From NCBI GenBank assembly GCA_021295155.1, contig JAJTJC010000033.1, positions 86,652 to 150,651 on the forward strand: DNA of 64,000 nt, written 5' to 3'. The stretch comes from Flavobacteriaceae bacterium D16. Lineage in GTDB: Bacteria; Bacteroidota; Bacteroidia; Flavobacteriales; Flavobacteriaceae. The notes under the pieces were generated by a model that saw only the letters and a list, made by a program, of their open reading frames with translations, did not search any database and was not told where the DNA came from. The translations under genes and the position numbers were made by a program. Below are positions 43,407 through 51,855 of this stretch, in pieces. Position 1 is the stretch's first letter, and each line of letters opens with the position of its first letter.

Positions 43407-44280
43407 TCTCAGGAGTTATTTATTACTCCATTTCATTGTATTTATTTGGGGGTTTACTGCTATCCTAGGTAAGCTAATTACCATCGATGCCTTACCGCTG
43501 GTTTGGTATCGAATGGGTCTTGCTGCACTTATCATTTACCTGTATATGCGGTTCAAAAGAATTAACCTGAAGGTTAACCGGAGAAGCTTCATCATCCTGC
43601 TGTTAGCCGGTATCACTATTGCCTTGCATTGGGTTACCTTTTTCATGGCCATAAAGGTTTCCAATGTTTCCATTGCCCTGGCTACGATGTCTACAGGAGC
43701 CCTATTCACAGCCCTTCTAGAGCCTTTATGGTATGGGCGTAAATTAATACTCTACGAACTGATTTTCGGTTTTCTGGTCATTCTGGGCCTTTTGATGATT
43801 TACAAGGTTAATACCCAATATGCATTCGGTATCTTGCTCGCTTTGGTTTCTGCATTGCTGGGGGCAGTTTTTACCCTGATTAACGGACAAATGATCAAAA
43901 TTCATAAACCGGCTACCATTTCATTCTATGAATTAAGTAGCGGGGCTATTTTTTTAAGCCTGATTCTGGGATTTCAGGGAGAGTTCAATGCTGATTTCTT
44001 TGCGATTACTGCTATGGATTGGATTTACCTGCTCATCCTGGCTTCGATTTGTACCGCGTTTGCTTTTATTGCATCGGTGAAGGTTATGCGCTTTGTGAGT
44101 CCGTACACGGTGATGCTAACCGTTAATATGGAACCGGTTTATGGCATTCTGATGGCATTTTTCATATTTGGTGAAAGTGAAAAAATGAATATTTACTTTT
44201 ACCTGGGTGCCCTGGTGATATTGGCCACTGTGGTGATCAATGGCATATTGAAGAACAAGGGAGTTAAAGAAGCTTCTTAG
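43393..44280 (+). CDS. DMT superfamily (EamA) transporter
   Basis: A 295-aa inner-membrane protein with about ten transmembrane helices in two EamA halves (residues about 10-140 and 150-285). The start helix F-I-V-F-I-W-G-F-T-A-I-L-G-K and the closing half P-Y-T-V-M-L-T-V-N-M-E-P-V-Y-G are characteristic. Members export amino acids or metabolites; the substrate here is unknown. ATG 43393 overlaps lptG by 14 bp, so translation is coupled. Confidence 0.88.
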   Translation: MPKDNLRSYLLLHFIVFIWGFTAILGKLITIDALPLVWYRMGLAALIIYLYMRFKRINLKVNRRSFIILLLAGITIALHWVTFFMAIKVSNVSIALATMSTGALFTALLEPLWYGRKLILYELIFGFLVILGLLMIYKVNTQYAFGILLALVSALLGAVFTLINGQMIKIHKPATISFYELSSGAIFLSLILGFQGEFNADFFAITAMDWIYLLILASICTAFAFIASVKVMRFVSPYTVMLTVNMEPVYGILMAFFIFGESEKMNIYFYLGALVILATVVINGILKNKGVKEAS

Positions 44281-44297
44281 GATTTGCATTAAAAGTT

Positions 44298-44305
44298 TAT
44301 ATTTG
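44298..44305 (+). promoter_or_regulatory. -7 promoter element upstream of accA
   Basis: A perfect TATATTTG 30 bp before the accA ATG. No TTG was found at the usual -33 distance. Confidence 0.5.
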
Positions 44306-44334
44306 TCTGCTGGACGGATTAATCAAAAATACTC

Positions 44335-45288
44335 ATGGAATATCTGGAATTTGAGCTACCGATAAAGGAACTGGAAGAACAGTTGGAGAAGTGCCAGATT
44401 ATTGGCGAGGAAAGTGAAGTTGATGTAACAGAAACCTGTCGGCAGATTGAGAAAAAGCTGGCTGAAACAAGAAAGGACATCTACAAAAACCTGACTGCCT
44501 GGCAGCGTGTTCAGCTTTCCAGACATCCCAATAGACCCTACACCCTGGATTATATCAGAGCTATTTGTGGAGATACCTTTCTTGAGCTACATGGAGACCG
44601 TACTGTACGGGATGACAAAGCGATGATAGGCGGTTTGGGCAAAATAGGAGACCAGAGTTTTATGTTTATTGGTCAGCAAAAAGGATTCAATACCAAAACC
44701 AGACAATATCGGAATTTCGGGATGGCAAACCCGGAAGGCTATCGTAAAGCCTTGAGACTGATGCGATCGGCTGAGAAATTTGGGATTCCTGTAATTTCTT
44801 TTATAGATACTCCAGGTGCTTTTCCCGGAATAGAAGCAGAGGAACGCGGTCAGGGAGAGGCCATTGCCAGAAACATCCTCGAGATGACTCGTCTTAAGGT
44901 TCCAATTATCGTGGTCATCATTGGTGAAGGTGCCTCAGGTGGAGCCCTAGGTATAGGCGTGGGAGATTCAGTACTTATGTTGGAAAATACCTGGTATTCG
45001 GTGATCTCTCCCGAATCCTGTTCTTCCATACTCTGGAGAAGCTGGGAGTACAAGGAACAGGCGGCAGAAGCTTTAAAATTAACTGCCTCCGATATGAAAC
45101 GACTTAAGCTTATTGACGAGATTGTCAAAGAACCTGTAGGAGGAGCACACCGCAATCGGGAAAAGACATTTGATATTGTCAAAAATAAAATTGTTAAGCG
45201 CTACGGGGAACTTAAAAAGTTATCACCAGAGGAGTTGATTCAGGCCCGTATGGATAAGTATGCCCAAATGGGGGTATACAATGGCTAA
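44335..45288 (+). CDS. accA: Acetyl-CoA carboxylase carboxyltransferase subunit alpha
   Basis: A 317-aa subunit that transfers the carboxyl from biotin to acetyl-CoA at the start of fatty-acid synthesis, with AccD. It shows [14 protein letters not shown], G-D-R, the oxyanion-hole segments G-F-N-T-K and [11 protein letters not shown], and [10 protein letters not shown]. The N-terminal helix is the usual one. No cysteine zinc finger is expected here (it is in AccD). Gene order next to dnaB is common in flavobacteria. Confidence 0.96.
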   Translation: MEYLEFELPIKELEEQLEKCQIIGEESEVDVTETCRQIEKKLAETRKDIYKNLTAWQRVQLSRHPNRPYTLDYIRAICGDTFLELHGDRTVRDDKAMIGGLGKIGDQSFMFIGQQKGFNTKTRQYRNFGMANPEGYRKALRLMRSAEKFGIPVISFIDTPGAFPGIEAEERGQGEAIARNILEMTRLKVPIIVVIIGEGASGGALGIGVGDSVLMLENTWYSVISPESCSSILWRSWEYKEQAAEALKLTASDMKRLKLIDEIVKEPVGGAHRNREKTFDIVKNKIVKRYGELKKLSPEELIQARMDKYAQMGVYNG

Positions 45289-45446
45289 GTAATCTGTTTT
45301 TCAGCCTTCCTGGTAAATTCACAGAGGTCACTCACTACTTTTTTTTAGGTTATGAACATAAATTCGTAACTTATTAACACGGTTATTGTTAACTACCGGT
45401 GAATATCCTGACTTCGGATATTAAAGTTAACTTAAGGTTAAATCCC

Positions 45447-45454
45447 TACTTTCG
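45447..45454 (+). promoter_or_regulatory. -7 promoter element immediately upstream of dnaB
   Basis: TACTTTCG, a near match to TAnnTTTG, ends 5 bp before the dnaB ATG. If used, transcription would start at or next to the ATG, giving a nearly leaderless mRNA. Confidence 0.4.
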
Positions 45455-45459
45455 CAAAG

Positions 45460-47010
45460 ATGGATAAAGCAAGCCCTATACTAGGCCATAAAATTGGCAA
45501 AACCGCAGTAATTTCTCTTGAAAAAGGGAAAATACCACCTCAAGCAGTTGATTTAGAGGAGGTTGTGCTAGGGGCTATGATGATCGATAAAAAAGGTGTT
45601 GATGAAGTAATCGATATTTTACACCCGGATGTTTTCTATAAAGATGCCCACCGATATATCTACGAAGCGATCTTTATGTTATTTGAAAGCAGTGAACCGG
45701 TTGATTTATTAACCGTTTCTGCCCAATTAAAGAAGGCTGGGCGCTTGGATCAGGTAGGTGGTGATTTTTACCTGATCAAATTAACCCAAAAAGTGGCTTC
45801 TTCAGCACATATTGAGTTCCACGCCAGAATAATTCTTCAAAAATATATACAACGTAGCCTGATCAAGATCTCCAATGAGATAATTGAAACCGCTTATGAC
45901 GAGGCCACTGATGTTTTTGATCTTTTGGACAATGCCGAAGCCAAATTATACGAAGTAACCCAGGGGAACCTCAAGAGATCTGCCGAAACAGCGCAGAATT
46001 TGGTCATAATGGCCAAAAAGAAGATTGAAGAAATATCCAATAAGGAAGGCCTTAGTGGTATTCCTTCCGGATTTGATAAGGTAGACCGTTTAACTTCGGG
46101 CTGGCAGCCCAGTGACCTGATCATTATCGCGGCCAGGCCCGGTATGGGTAAAACGGCACTAACGCTATCCATGGCTAGGAACATAGCTGTAAATGCTAAT
46201 ATTCCTGTAGCCTTCTTTTCTCTTGAAATGTCCTCTGTACAGTTGATCACCAGACTAATTTCCTCCGAGACGGGCCTTTCATCCGAAAAACTGCGAACAG
46301 GCCGGTTGGAAAAGCATGAATGGGAACAACTTAACGTCAAGGTCAAAACCCTGGAGAAAGCACCTTTATTTATAGACGATACACCATCCCTTTCCATATT
46401 TGACCTGCGTGCCAAAGCCCGGCGCCTGGTTTCGCAACATAAGATCAGGCTGATTGTTCTCGATTATTTACAGCTAATGACCGCAGGCGGAAGTCAGAAA
46501 GGAGGCAATAGGGAACAGGAAATTTCTACTATCTCCAGAAACCTGAAAGCACTGGCCAAAGAACTGGATGTTCCGGTTATTGCGCTGTCTCAGCTTTCAA
46601 GGGCGGTGGAAACAAGGGGAGGTAGCAAGAGACCAATATTGTCAGACCTTCGTGAGTCTGGTGCTATTGAGCAGGATGCAGATATTGTTTCCTTTATCTA
46701 TCGCCCGGAATACTACAAAATAGATGAGTGGGATGACGAAGAGCGAACACCTACTCAGGGACAGGCAGAATTCATTGTTGCCAAACACCGTAATGGAGGT
46801 TTAGATAATATTCGGTTAAAGTTCATTGCCCAACTGGGTAAATTTGATAACTTGGATGACTTTGATTCTCCGTTTGAATTCCAATCCAAGATGAATGCGG
46901 ACGGTGAAAATCCATTTATAGCAAAAAGTTTCCCATCAGCAGATGAAGCTTTTGGTAGTGCAATAAATGATGATGACCTGGATTCAGATGATAACGACGT
47001 CCCCTTCTAA
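45460..47010 (+). CDS. dnaB: Replicative DNA helicase
   Basis: A 516-aa hexameric helicase that unwinds DNA at the replication fork. It has the N-terminal helical domain (P-P-Q-A-V-D-L-E-E-V-V-L-G-A-M-M), Walker A A-R-P-G-M-G-K-T-A-L near residue 222-233 and Walker B L-I-V-L-D-Y-L-Q-L-M. Conserved sensor regions include S-D-L-R-E-S-G-A-I-E-Q-D-A-D. No intein is present. The tail is acidic. The following gene overlaps its 3' end. Confidence 0.96.
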   Translation: MDKASPILGHKIGKTAVISLEKGKIPPQAVDLEEVVLGAMMIDKKGVDEVIDILHPDVFYKDAHRYIYEAIFMLFESSEPVDLLTVSAQLKKAGRLDQVGGDFYLIKLTQKVASSAHIEFHARIILQKYIQRSLIKISNEIIETAYDEATDVFDLLDNAEAKLYEVTQGNLKRSAETAQNLVIMAKKKIEEISNKEGLSGIPSGFDKVDRLTSGWQPSDLIIIAARPGMGKTALTLSMARNIAVNANIPVAFFSLEMSSVQLITRLISSETGLSSEKLRTGRLEKHEWEQLNVKVKTLEKAPLFIDDTPSLSIFDLRAKARRLVSQHKIRLIVLDYLQLMTAGGSQKGGNREQEISTISRNLKALAKELDVPVIALSQLSRAVETRGGSKRPILSDLRESGAIEQDADIVSFIYRPEYYKIDEWDDEERTPTQGQAEFIVAKHRNGGLDNIRLKFIAQLGKFDNLDDFDSPFEFQSKMNADGENPFIAKSFPSADEAFGSAINDDDLDSDDNDVPF

Positions 47011-48310
47011 ACTCAAAAGCATTCCCTTACTGGGGAAAATTTCCCAATTTTTAAGAAAAAGCTTGTTTATTCTGGCACTAGGCATCATGTGTAAAGCCAG
47101 TGCCTCGGTTATCCTTATACCAATGGATGCCGACGGCCAGGAAAACCATCTGAAAGCGTATGGAATAACCTTCTGGGTATTGAACCAGCAACAAAAGGTT
47201 CAGTGGCTGCTCAATTACCGTGGAGGATCATTTCTGTTACCAGATGGAGAACGAATACGCAGGGAGTGCCAGATAAGAGGAGTTTCTTTTGAGATATTAA
47301 CCGATGGCCAGGCACAGGGTATACTGGACAACATAAACAGTCCCTCCCAGAATCAGGATGCGGTAATCCTGGAAAAAGCTCCAAAAATTGCCGTCTATTC
47401 GCCAAAGGGTAATCAGCCCTGGGACGACGCCGTAACCATGGTGCTGACTTATGCTGAGATTCCCTATGTTACCTTGTATGACGAAGAAGTTCTGGATAAC
47501 AAACTCGCTTTGTATGACTGGCTGCACCTCCACCATGAAGATTTTACGGGGCAATACGGTAAGTTTTACAGTGCCTACAGAGCCACTCCCTGGTATATAG
47601 AGGGTAAGAAAAACGCTGAAGACCTGGCGGCCCAATTGGGCTATAGCAAAGTATCAGAAGAAAAGCTGGCAGTAGCCTTGAAGATTCGCAACTATGTGAT
47701 TGGAGGTGGTTTTATGTTTGCCATGTGTTCTGCTACGGATAGTTTCGATATCGCTCTGGCAGCGGAAGGTATTGACATTTGTGAACCCATGTTTGATGGA
47801 GATCCTTCAGATCCAAACTACCAGAACAATCTCGATTTTAGTAAAACCTTCGCCTTTACCAATTTTACCTTGGAACGCAGTCCGCTGCGTTATGAGTTTT
47901 CTTCCATAGACATGACCCGTAAACGGGATAATGTACCTAAAGAATCTGATTATTTCAGCCTTATGGAGTTCTCTGCTAAATGGGATCCTGTCCCTGCTAT
48001 GCTTACCCAGAACCATACTGCGTTGGTTAAGGGTTTTATGGGGCAAACTACTGCATTTAACCCCAATCAGATCAAGCCCACGGTTATTACCTTAGGTGAA
48101 AATAAATTAAACAGTGAGGCCCGTTATATTCATGGAATAAAGGGGAAAGGATTTTTTACCTTCTATGGTGGTCACGATCCGGAGGACTATCAGCACCGCG
48201 TGGGAGACCCTAAAACCGAACTCGAACTTCACCCGAATTCACCCGGCTATCGCCTGATACTGAACAACGTTTTATTCCCCGCAGCTCGGAAGAAAAAACA
48301 AAAAACCTGA
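46988..48310 (+). CDS. Conserved exported protein (often labelled asparagine synthetase B)
   Basis: A 440-aa protein with a hydrophobic signal-like segment ending in C-K-A-S-A (about 28-41) just before S-V-I-L-I-P-M-D. I recall flavobacterial relatives labelled asparagine synthetase B, always after dnaB or near it. But I see neither the Cys-2 glutaminase start nor the ATP pyrophosphatase S-G-G-x-D-S loop here, so the name is doubtful. The middle has G-K-F-Y-S-A-Y and Y-I-E-G-K-K. ATG 46988 overlaps dnaB by 23 bp; the real start may lie nearer the hydrophobic segment. Confidence 0.7.
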   Translation: MITTSPSKLKSIPLLGKISQFLRKSLFILALGIMCKASASVILIPMDADGQENHLKAYGITFWVLNQQQKVQWLLNYRGGSFLLPDGERIRRECQIRGVSFEILTDGQAQGILDNINSPSQNQDAVILEKAPKIAVYSPKGNQPWDDAVTMVLTYAEIPYVTLYDEEVLDNKLALYDWLHLHHEDFTGQYGKFYSAYRATPWYIEGKKNAEDLAAQLGYSKVSEEKLAVALKIRNYVIGGGFMFAMCSATDSFDIALAAEGIDICEPMFDGDPSDPNYQNNLDFSKTFAFTNFTLERSPLRYEFSSIDMTRKRDNVPKESDYFSLMEFSAKWDPVPAMLTQNHTALVKGFMGQTTAFNPNQIKPTVITLGENKLNSEARYIHGIKGKGFFTFYGGHDPEDYQHRVGDPKTELELHPNSPGYRLILNNVLFPAARKKKQKT

Positions 48311-48313
48311 TAA

Positions 48314-49117
48314 TCAATTTAGCTGCTTAAGCAGCTGTTCCAGAATGCGTTCTACACCCATTTCATTGTTGCTCAAGGTAGTATATCGTGCCGAACGCAG
48401 AATATTAGGATGTGCGTTGGCCATTGCAAAGCTGAATGTTGCCTGACTGAGCATTTCCAAATCATTGTTGTAATCGCCGAATACCATAGTCTCTTCCTTG
48501 GCAATTTTGTAGGTGTCCTGAATGAGTGAGAGGGCAAATCCTTTATGGGCGTTGAGGTGCGATAGATCCAGCCAGTTTTCTCCTGACACCTTTACTTTTA
48601 ACTCAGATTCAAACTCCTTTACCGAAGGGTAAAGGTGGGTTTCGGAACCATCGAAGTGGAATACTGCAATTTTCATGACCACTCCATCGAAAGCTTTTAG
48701 ATCGGGAAGTAAATCGAAATGGGTGTAGTATTCCTTTAACTTTACCTGGAATTCGGAATGACTTTCCAGCACATAGGCATTGTCTTTTGAACAAAGCACG
48801 GGTTTGGCGCCTTCTAGGTCAATCACTACGTCCAGCACCCTGTTTGTCATTTCCTTTTGAAGCGGTATACTCAGGATTTCGGTACCACGGTCTGTGACAA
48901 GCGCACCATTTTCGGCTATGATAAAGATATCATCCTTAATTGGGGCCAGCTTATCAGCAATACTATTGTGCTGCCGTCCACTGGCAGCTGCAAAACGGAT
49001 ACCCTTGGCTTTTAAGGCTTCGTAGAGTTTAAAAAAATAGGAACTTACCTGGTGGTCTGTGTTCAGCAGTGTCCCATCCATATCCATAACAACTAGTTTA
49101 ACCCCAGATAAATCCAT
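48314..49117 (-). CDS. Cof-type HAD hydrolase
   Basis: A 267-aa cytosolic HAD phosphatase with motif I D-M-D-G-T-L-L-N near residue 11-18, motif II A-A-S-G-R-Q, the motif III Lys region (L-N-A-H-K-G-F-A) and motif IV F-G-D-Y-N-N-D-L-E-M. This type IIB subgroup dephosphorylates sugar phosphates or FMN/PLP. The C-terminal A-N-A-H-P is standard. Convergent with the dnaB-side gene, with no terminator of its own visible. Confidence 0.9.
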   Translation of the reverse strand: MDLSGVKLVVMDMDGTLLNTDHQVSSYFFKLYEALKAKGIRFAAASGRQHNSIADKLAPIKDDIFIIAENGALVTDRGTEILSIPLQKEMTNRVLDVVIDLEGAKPVLCSKDNAYVLESHSEFQVKLKEYYTHFDLLPDLKAFDGVVMKIAVFHFDGSETHLYPSVKEFESELKVKVSGENWLDLSHLNAHKGFALSLIQDTYKIAKEETMVFGDYNNDLEMLSQATFSFAMANAHPNILRSARYTTLSNNEMGVERILEQLLKQLN

Positions 49118-49137
49118 ACTATGTTTTTAAGTATGCA

Positions 49138-49145
49138 CAAAGGTA
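49138..49145 (-). promoter_or_regulatory. -7 promoter element of the Cof-type HAD gene
   Basis: TACCTTTG on the minus strand, a perfect TAnnTTTG, 20 bp before the ATG at 49117. Confidence 0.5.
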
Positions 49146-49202
49146 TTTTTTATCATTAAATTTCGGATAGCTAATTGAGATTAATACCTGAAAAAGTTAA
49201 TT

Positions 49203-49625
49203 ATGAAAGTCTTTCAAAAAGAGGTACAACTTAACTCCTATTCCAGGGGTTTCCACCTGATCACGGAAAAAATACGCACTCAAATACCAGAAATCCGAGA
49301 AATGGAGCAGGGAATGCTGCAGGTTTTTATTAAGCATACCTCGGCAAGCTTATGTCTTAATGAGAATGCAGACCCTACTGTGCGTCAGGATTTTGAAAGT
49401 CATTTCAATGTGCTCGTCCCAGAGGATGCACCCTATTATGTACATACCTATGAAGGGCCCGATGATATGCCAGCCCATATAAAAAGTGCACTTTTAGGTA
49501 CACAGGTACAAATTCCAATTAGCAATGGACGCCTCAACCTGGGAACCTGGCAGGGCATATATCTATGTGAACATAGGGACCGTGCAAGCGGCAGGAAATT
49601 GGTTCTTACAGTCTGGGGGATTTAA
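49203..49625 (+). CDS. yjbQ: YjbQ family secondary thiamine-phosphate synthase
   Basis: A 140-aa protein matching the YjbQ/UPF0047 fold: F-H-L-I-T-E near the start, F-I-K-H-T-S-A-S-L-C-L-N-E-N-A-D-P near residues 42-58, D-M-P-A-H-I-K-S-A-L-L-G-T, and the closing W-Q-G-I-Y-L-C-E-H-R. YjbQ can make thiamine phosphate from HMP-PP and THZ-P, but its main biological role is uncertain. The cytosolic protein stands alone, divergent from the HAD gene. Confidence 0.9.
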   Translation: MKVFQKEVQLNSYSRGFHLITEKIRTQIPEIREMEQGMLQVFIKHTSASLCLNENADPTVRQDFESHFNVLVPEDAPYYVHTYEGPDDMPAHIKSALLGTQVQIPISNGRLNLGTWQGIYLCEHRDRASGRKLVLTVWGI

Positions 49626-49745
49626 GCAATGAAAGTATACTAAGCTCTGAAACAAAAGGGCGTCACGAAAATTAATCAAAGTTTTATTTTTTTACTGTTT
49701 GAAATTCAGTACTTTAAGCGAATAACTATTTAAAAACCAACCAAA

Positions 49746-50528
49746 ATGAAAACAACGATTACACTATTCTTGTCAATGTTATTACTCCCTTTAGGAGTAT
49801 TCTCCCAAAAAGCGGAATCCCAGTATATTGAGTGGAGGGGAAGTGACACTATTGCCAATGCCATGGTATGGCGGGGAATCGATCATTTAATGAATGTTGA
49901 ACGTGAAAAGGCCTATACCTTTTTTGAAGCTGCGGTTGCTCAGGATCCCAGTTTATTTGCCCCTCATGTTGTGTTAGCTAATTTCTCCTGGGGGGATAAA
50001 AGAAAACACCATGTTGAGCAAGCCAAGAAAAATGTTGAAGGGAAGAACGAGGTGTCTAAATTGTACGTTTCTCTTTTGGATATCGATTGGCAGGAATCAG
50101 ACGCAGCGGATAAAAGGAGTGCTATATGGGCAAAGATGTATGAATTGGCCTATGACGGCAAATTTGTACACTTTCGTTATGCCGCGTCTCGTAAGGATGT
50201 AAAGGATCAAATAATGGAGTTGGAAAAATTAGCCGGTATATTAGAGCAAGATGGCAGCAACAATGGACATGTTCATAATATGCTAGGCTATATGCAGTAT
50301 GCCGAGGGAAACAAGGATAAGGCTAAAGCCCATTTAGAAAAATACATGGAGCTGCGACCAGACAGTTATAACGCCTATGATTCCATGGGGGAATATTACT
50401 TTAACGAAGGTGATATGGAAAACGCGCTAGCTTACTATAAAAAGGCTCGTATGCATTATCCCGCTTCCGTGGGCGCGACAGATAAAATAAAGGAAATCGA
50501 AGAAAAAATGGGGACTAAGAAAGAGTAG
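49746..50528 (+). CDS. Exported TPR protein
   Basis: A 260-aa protein with a signal peptide ending V-F-S-Q near residue 21. At least two or three TPR units follow, clearest at 175-205 (H-N-M-L-G-Y-M-Q-Y-A-E-G-N-K-D-K-A) and 210-240 (A-Y-D-S-M-G-E-Y-Y-F-N-E-G-D-M). These scaffold protein contacts in the periplasm. It is followed by a symmetrical terminator shared with the convergent ribosomal operon. Confidence 0.82.
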   Translation: MKTTITLFLSMLLLPLGVFSQKAESQYIEWRGSDTIANAMVWRGIDHLMNVEREKAYTFFEAAVAQDPSLFAPHVVLANFSWGDKRKHHVEQAKKNVEGKNEVSKLYVSLLDIDWQESDAADKRSAIWAKMYELAYDGKFVHFRYAASRKDVKDQIMELEKLAGILEQDGSNNGHVHNMLGYMQYAEGNKDKAKAHLEKYMELRPDSYNAYDSMGEYYFNEGDMENALAYYKKARMHYPASVGATDKIKEIEEKMGTKKE

Positions 50529-50566
50529 TTCCGTTTGATGCTTCGCATAGAAATAGTACAAAATGA

Positions 50567-50592
50567 AAAATCCCGCTTTAAAGCGGGATTTT
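50567..50592. terminator. Bidirectional intrinsic terminator
   Basis: Perfect 10-bp stem AAAATCCCGC / GCGGGATTTT around TTTAAA. T runs exist on both sides, so it can stop the TPR gene and the rplT operon arriving from the other side. Confidence 0.85.
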
Positions 50593-50613
50593 CTATTGCG
50601 AGATAATCTGGGT

Positions 50614-50958
50614 TTACTTTACTTTTTGCACGATGGCCTTAAAGGCATCCGGGTGGTTCATGGCCAGGTCTGCAAGAACCTTGCGGTTCAGGCTGATGTT
50701 GTTAGCCTTTAATTTACCCATGAACTGGGAATAAGACATTCCATGCATTCTGGCACCGGCATTGATCCTGGTGATCCACAGTGCGCGGAAACTACGTTTT
50801 TTGTTTCTCCTGTCGCGATACGCATATAACATGGCTTTTTCAACCGCGTTTTTGGCAACAGTCCAAACATTCTTTCTTCGACCAAAGTATCCTTTGGCCT
50901 GTTTCATTACTTTTTTTCTACGAGCCCTTGAGGCTACTGAATTTACTGATCTTGGCAT
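50614..50958 (-). CDS. rplT: Ribosomal protein bL20
   Basis: A 114-aa basic protein starting [15 protein letters not shown]. The conserved [12 protein letters not shown] and [10 protein letters not shown] are unmistakable. It is the last gene of thrS-infC-rpmI-rplT. bL20 binds 23S rRNA early in 50S assembly and is known to autoregulate in other bacteria. Confidence 0.97.
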   Translation of the reverse strand: MPRSVNSVASRARRKKVMKQAKGYFGRRKNVWTVAKNAVEKAMLYAYRDRRNKKRSFRALWITRINAGARMHGMSYSQFMGKLKANNISLNRKVLADLAMNHPDAFKAIVQKVK

Positions 50959-51053
50959 TTTCTTTTGTTTTTTGTAGCAGGCGCTTTATCACCGTTTTCC
51001 GGATCTAAAATCTTTTTGAGCCTGACTCCATGGTTAATACTACCTTAATTAAT

Positions 51054-51251
51054 TTACTTCAGACGCAATTGCTGTCTGATGTTAGCCTCATCCGCGTCGT
51101 GTACCAACGTCGAATGGGTCAACTTGAGTTTTCGCTTTTTGCTTTTCTTCGTCAGGATATGACTCTTAAAAGCGTGCTTTCTTTTGATTTTACCAGTACC
51201 CGTTAGTTTAAAACGTTTTTTAGCACTGGATTTAGTCTTCATCTTAGGCAT
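51054..51251 (-). CDS. rpmI: Ribosomal protein bL35
   Basis: A 65-aa basic protein, [14 protein letters not shown] at the start, typical of bL35. It lies between infC (33 bp upstream) and rplT (95 bp downstream) as in most bacteria. Confidence 0.97.
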   Translation of the reverse strand: MPKMKTKSSAKKRFKLTGTGKIKRKHAFKSHILTKKSKKRKLKLTHSTLVHDADEANIRQQLRLK

Positions 51252-51284
51252 TGTAATCCTCTTTATCCGTTATATCTCGCTTTA

Positions 51285-51839
51285 TTACTTTCTTGCTTTT
51301 GGGGCAATGAACATTATCATGCGCTTCCCTTCAAGCTTTGGCATTTGTTCTACTTTCCCCAGGTCTTCAAGGTCCTGCGCCAGTCTCAACAACAAAATTT
51401 CACCTTGCTCCTTGTAAACGATGGACCTTCCTTTAAAAAACACATATGCTTTAAGTTTCGCTCCATCCGAGAGAAATTTTTCAGCGTGTTTCTTTTTAAA
51501 TTCATAGTCATGGTCGTCCGTATTGGGACCGAACCTGATTTCCTTTACCACTACCTTCGTTGCCTTCGCCTTCATTGCCTTTTCGCGCTTTTTTTGCTCG
51601 TAAAGGAATTTCTTATAATCAATAATTTTGCAGACCGGAGGTGCTGCCTTAGGTGAAATCTCGACAAGATCCAGCCCTAATTCATCCGATTTGGCCAAGG
51701 CTTGTTTAGTTGGGTAAACTCCCATTTCCACGTTATCACCTACAAGCCTTACCTCGGGTGCGGTAATTTCTGCATTGATTTTATGCGGGTTTTTATTTTC
51801 CCGTCGTGGTCTTGGTTTAAATCTTCTTCGTATTGCTAT
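51285..51839 (-). CDS. infC: Translation initiation factor IF-3 with non-canonical start codon
   Basis: The 184-aa protein is complete: basic lead ([10 protein letters not shown]), I-N-x-[29 protein letters not shown] near 68-80, and the C-domain ending with A-P-K-A. An in-frame TAA lies at 51843-51845. The only codons before the conserved lead are GTC, ATA (51839), GCA and ATA (51833), so the start should be AUA. The first ordinary start (GTG 51731) would remove about 36 conserved residues. IF-3 rejects non-AUG starts, and infC uses such codons for autocontrol in other bacteria. Confidence 0.9.
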   Translation of the reverse strand: MAIRRRFKPRPRRENKNPHKINAEITAPEVRLVGDNVEMGVYPTKQALAKSDELGLDLVEISPKAAPPVCKIIDYKKFLYEQKKREKAMKAKATKVVVKEIRFGPNTDDHDYEFKKKHAEKFLSDGAKLKAYVFFKGRSIVYKEQGEILLLRLAQDLEDLGKVEQMPKLEGKRMIMFIAPKARK

Positions 51840-51855
51840 GACTTATGTTTTTTAA

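Noticed and set aside
48322..48337. AGCTGC palindrome near the end of the Cof-type HAD gene
   Set aside because: It is within the coding sequence and has no T run, so a terminator is unlikely.
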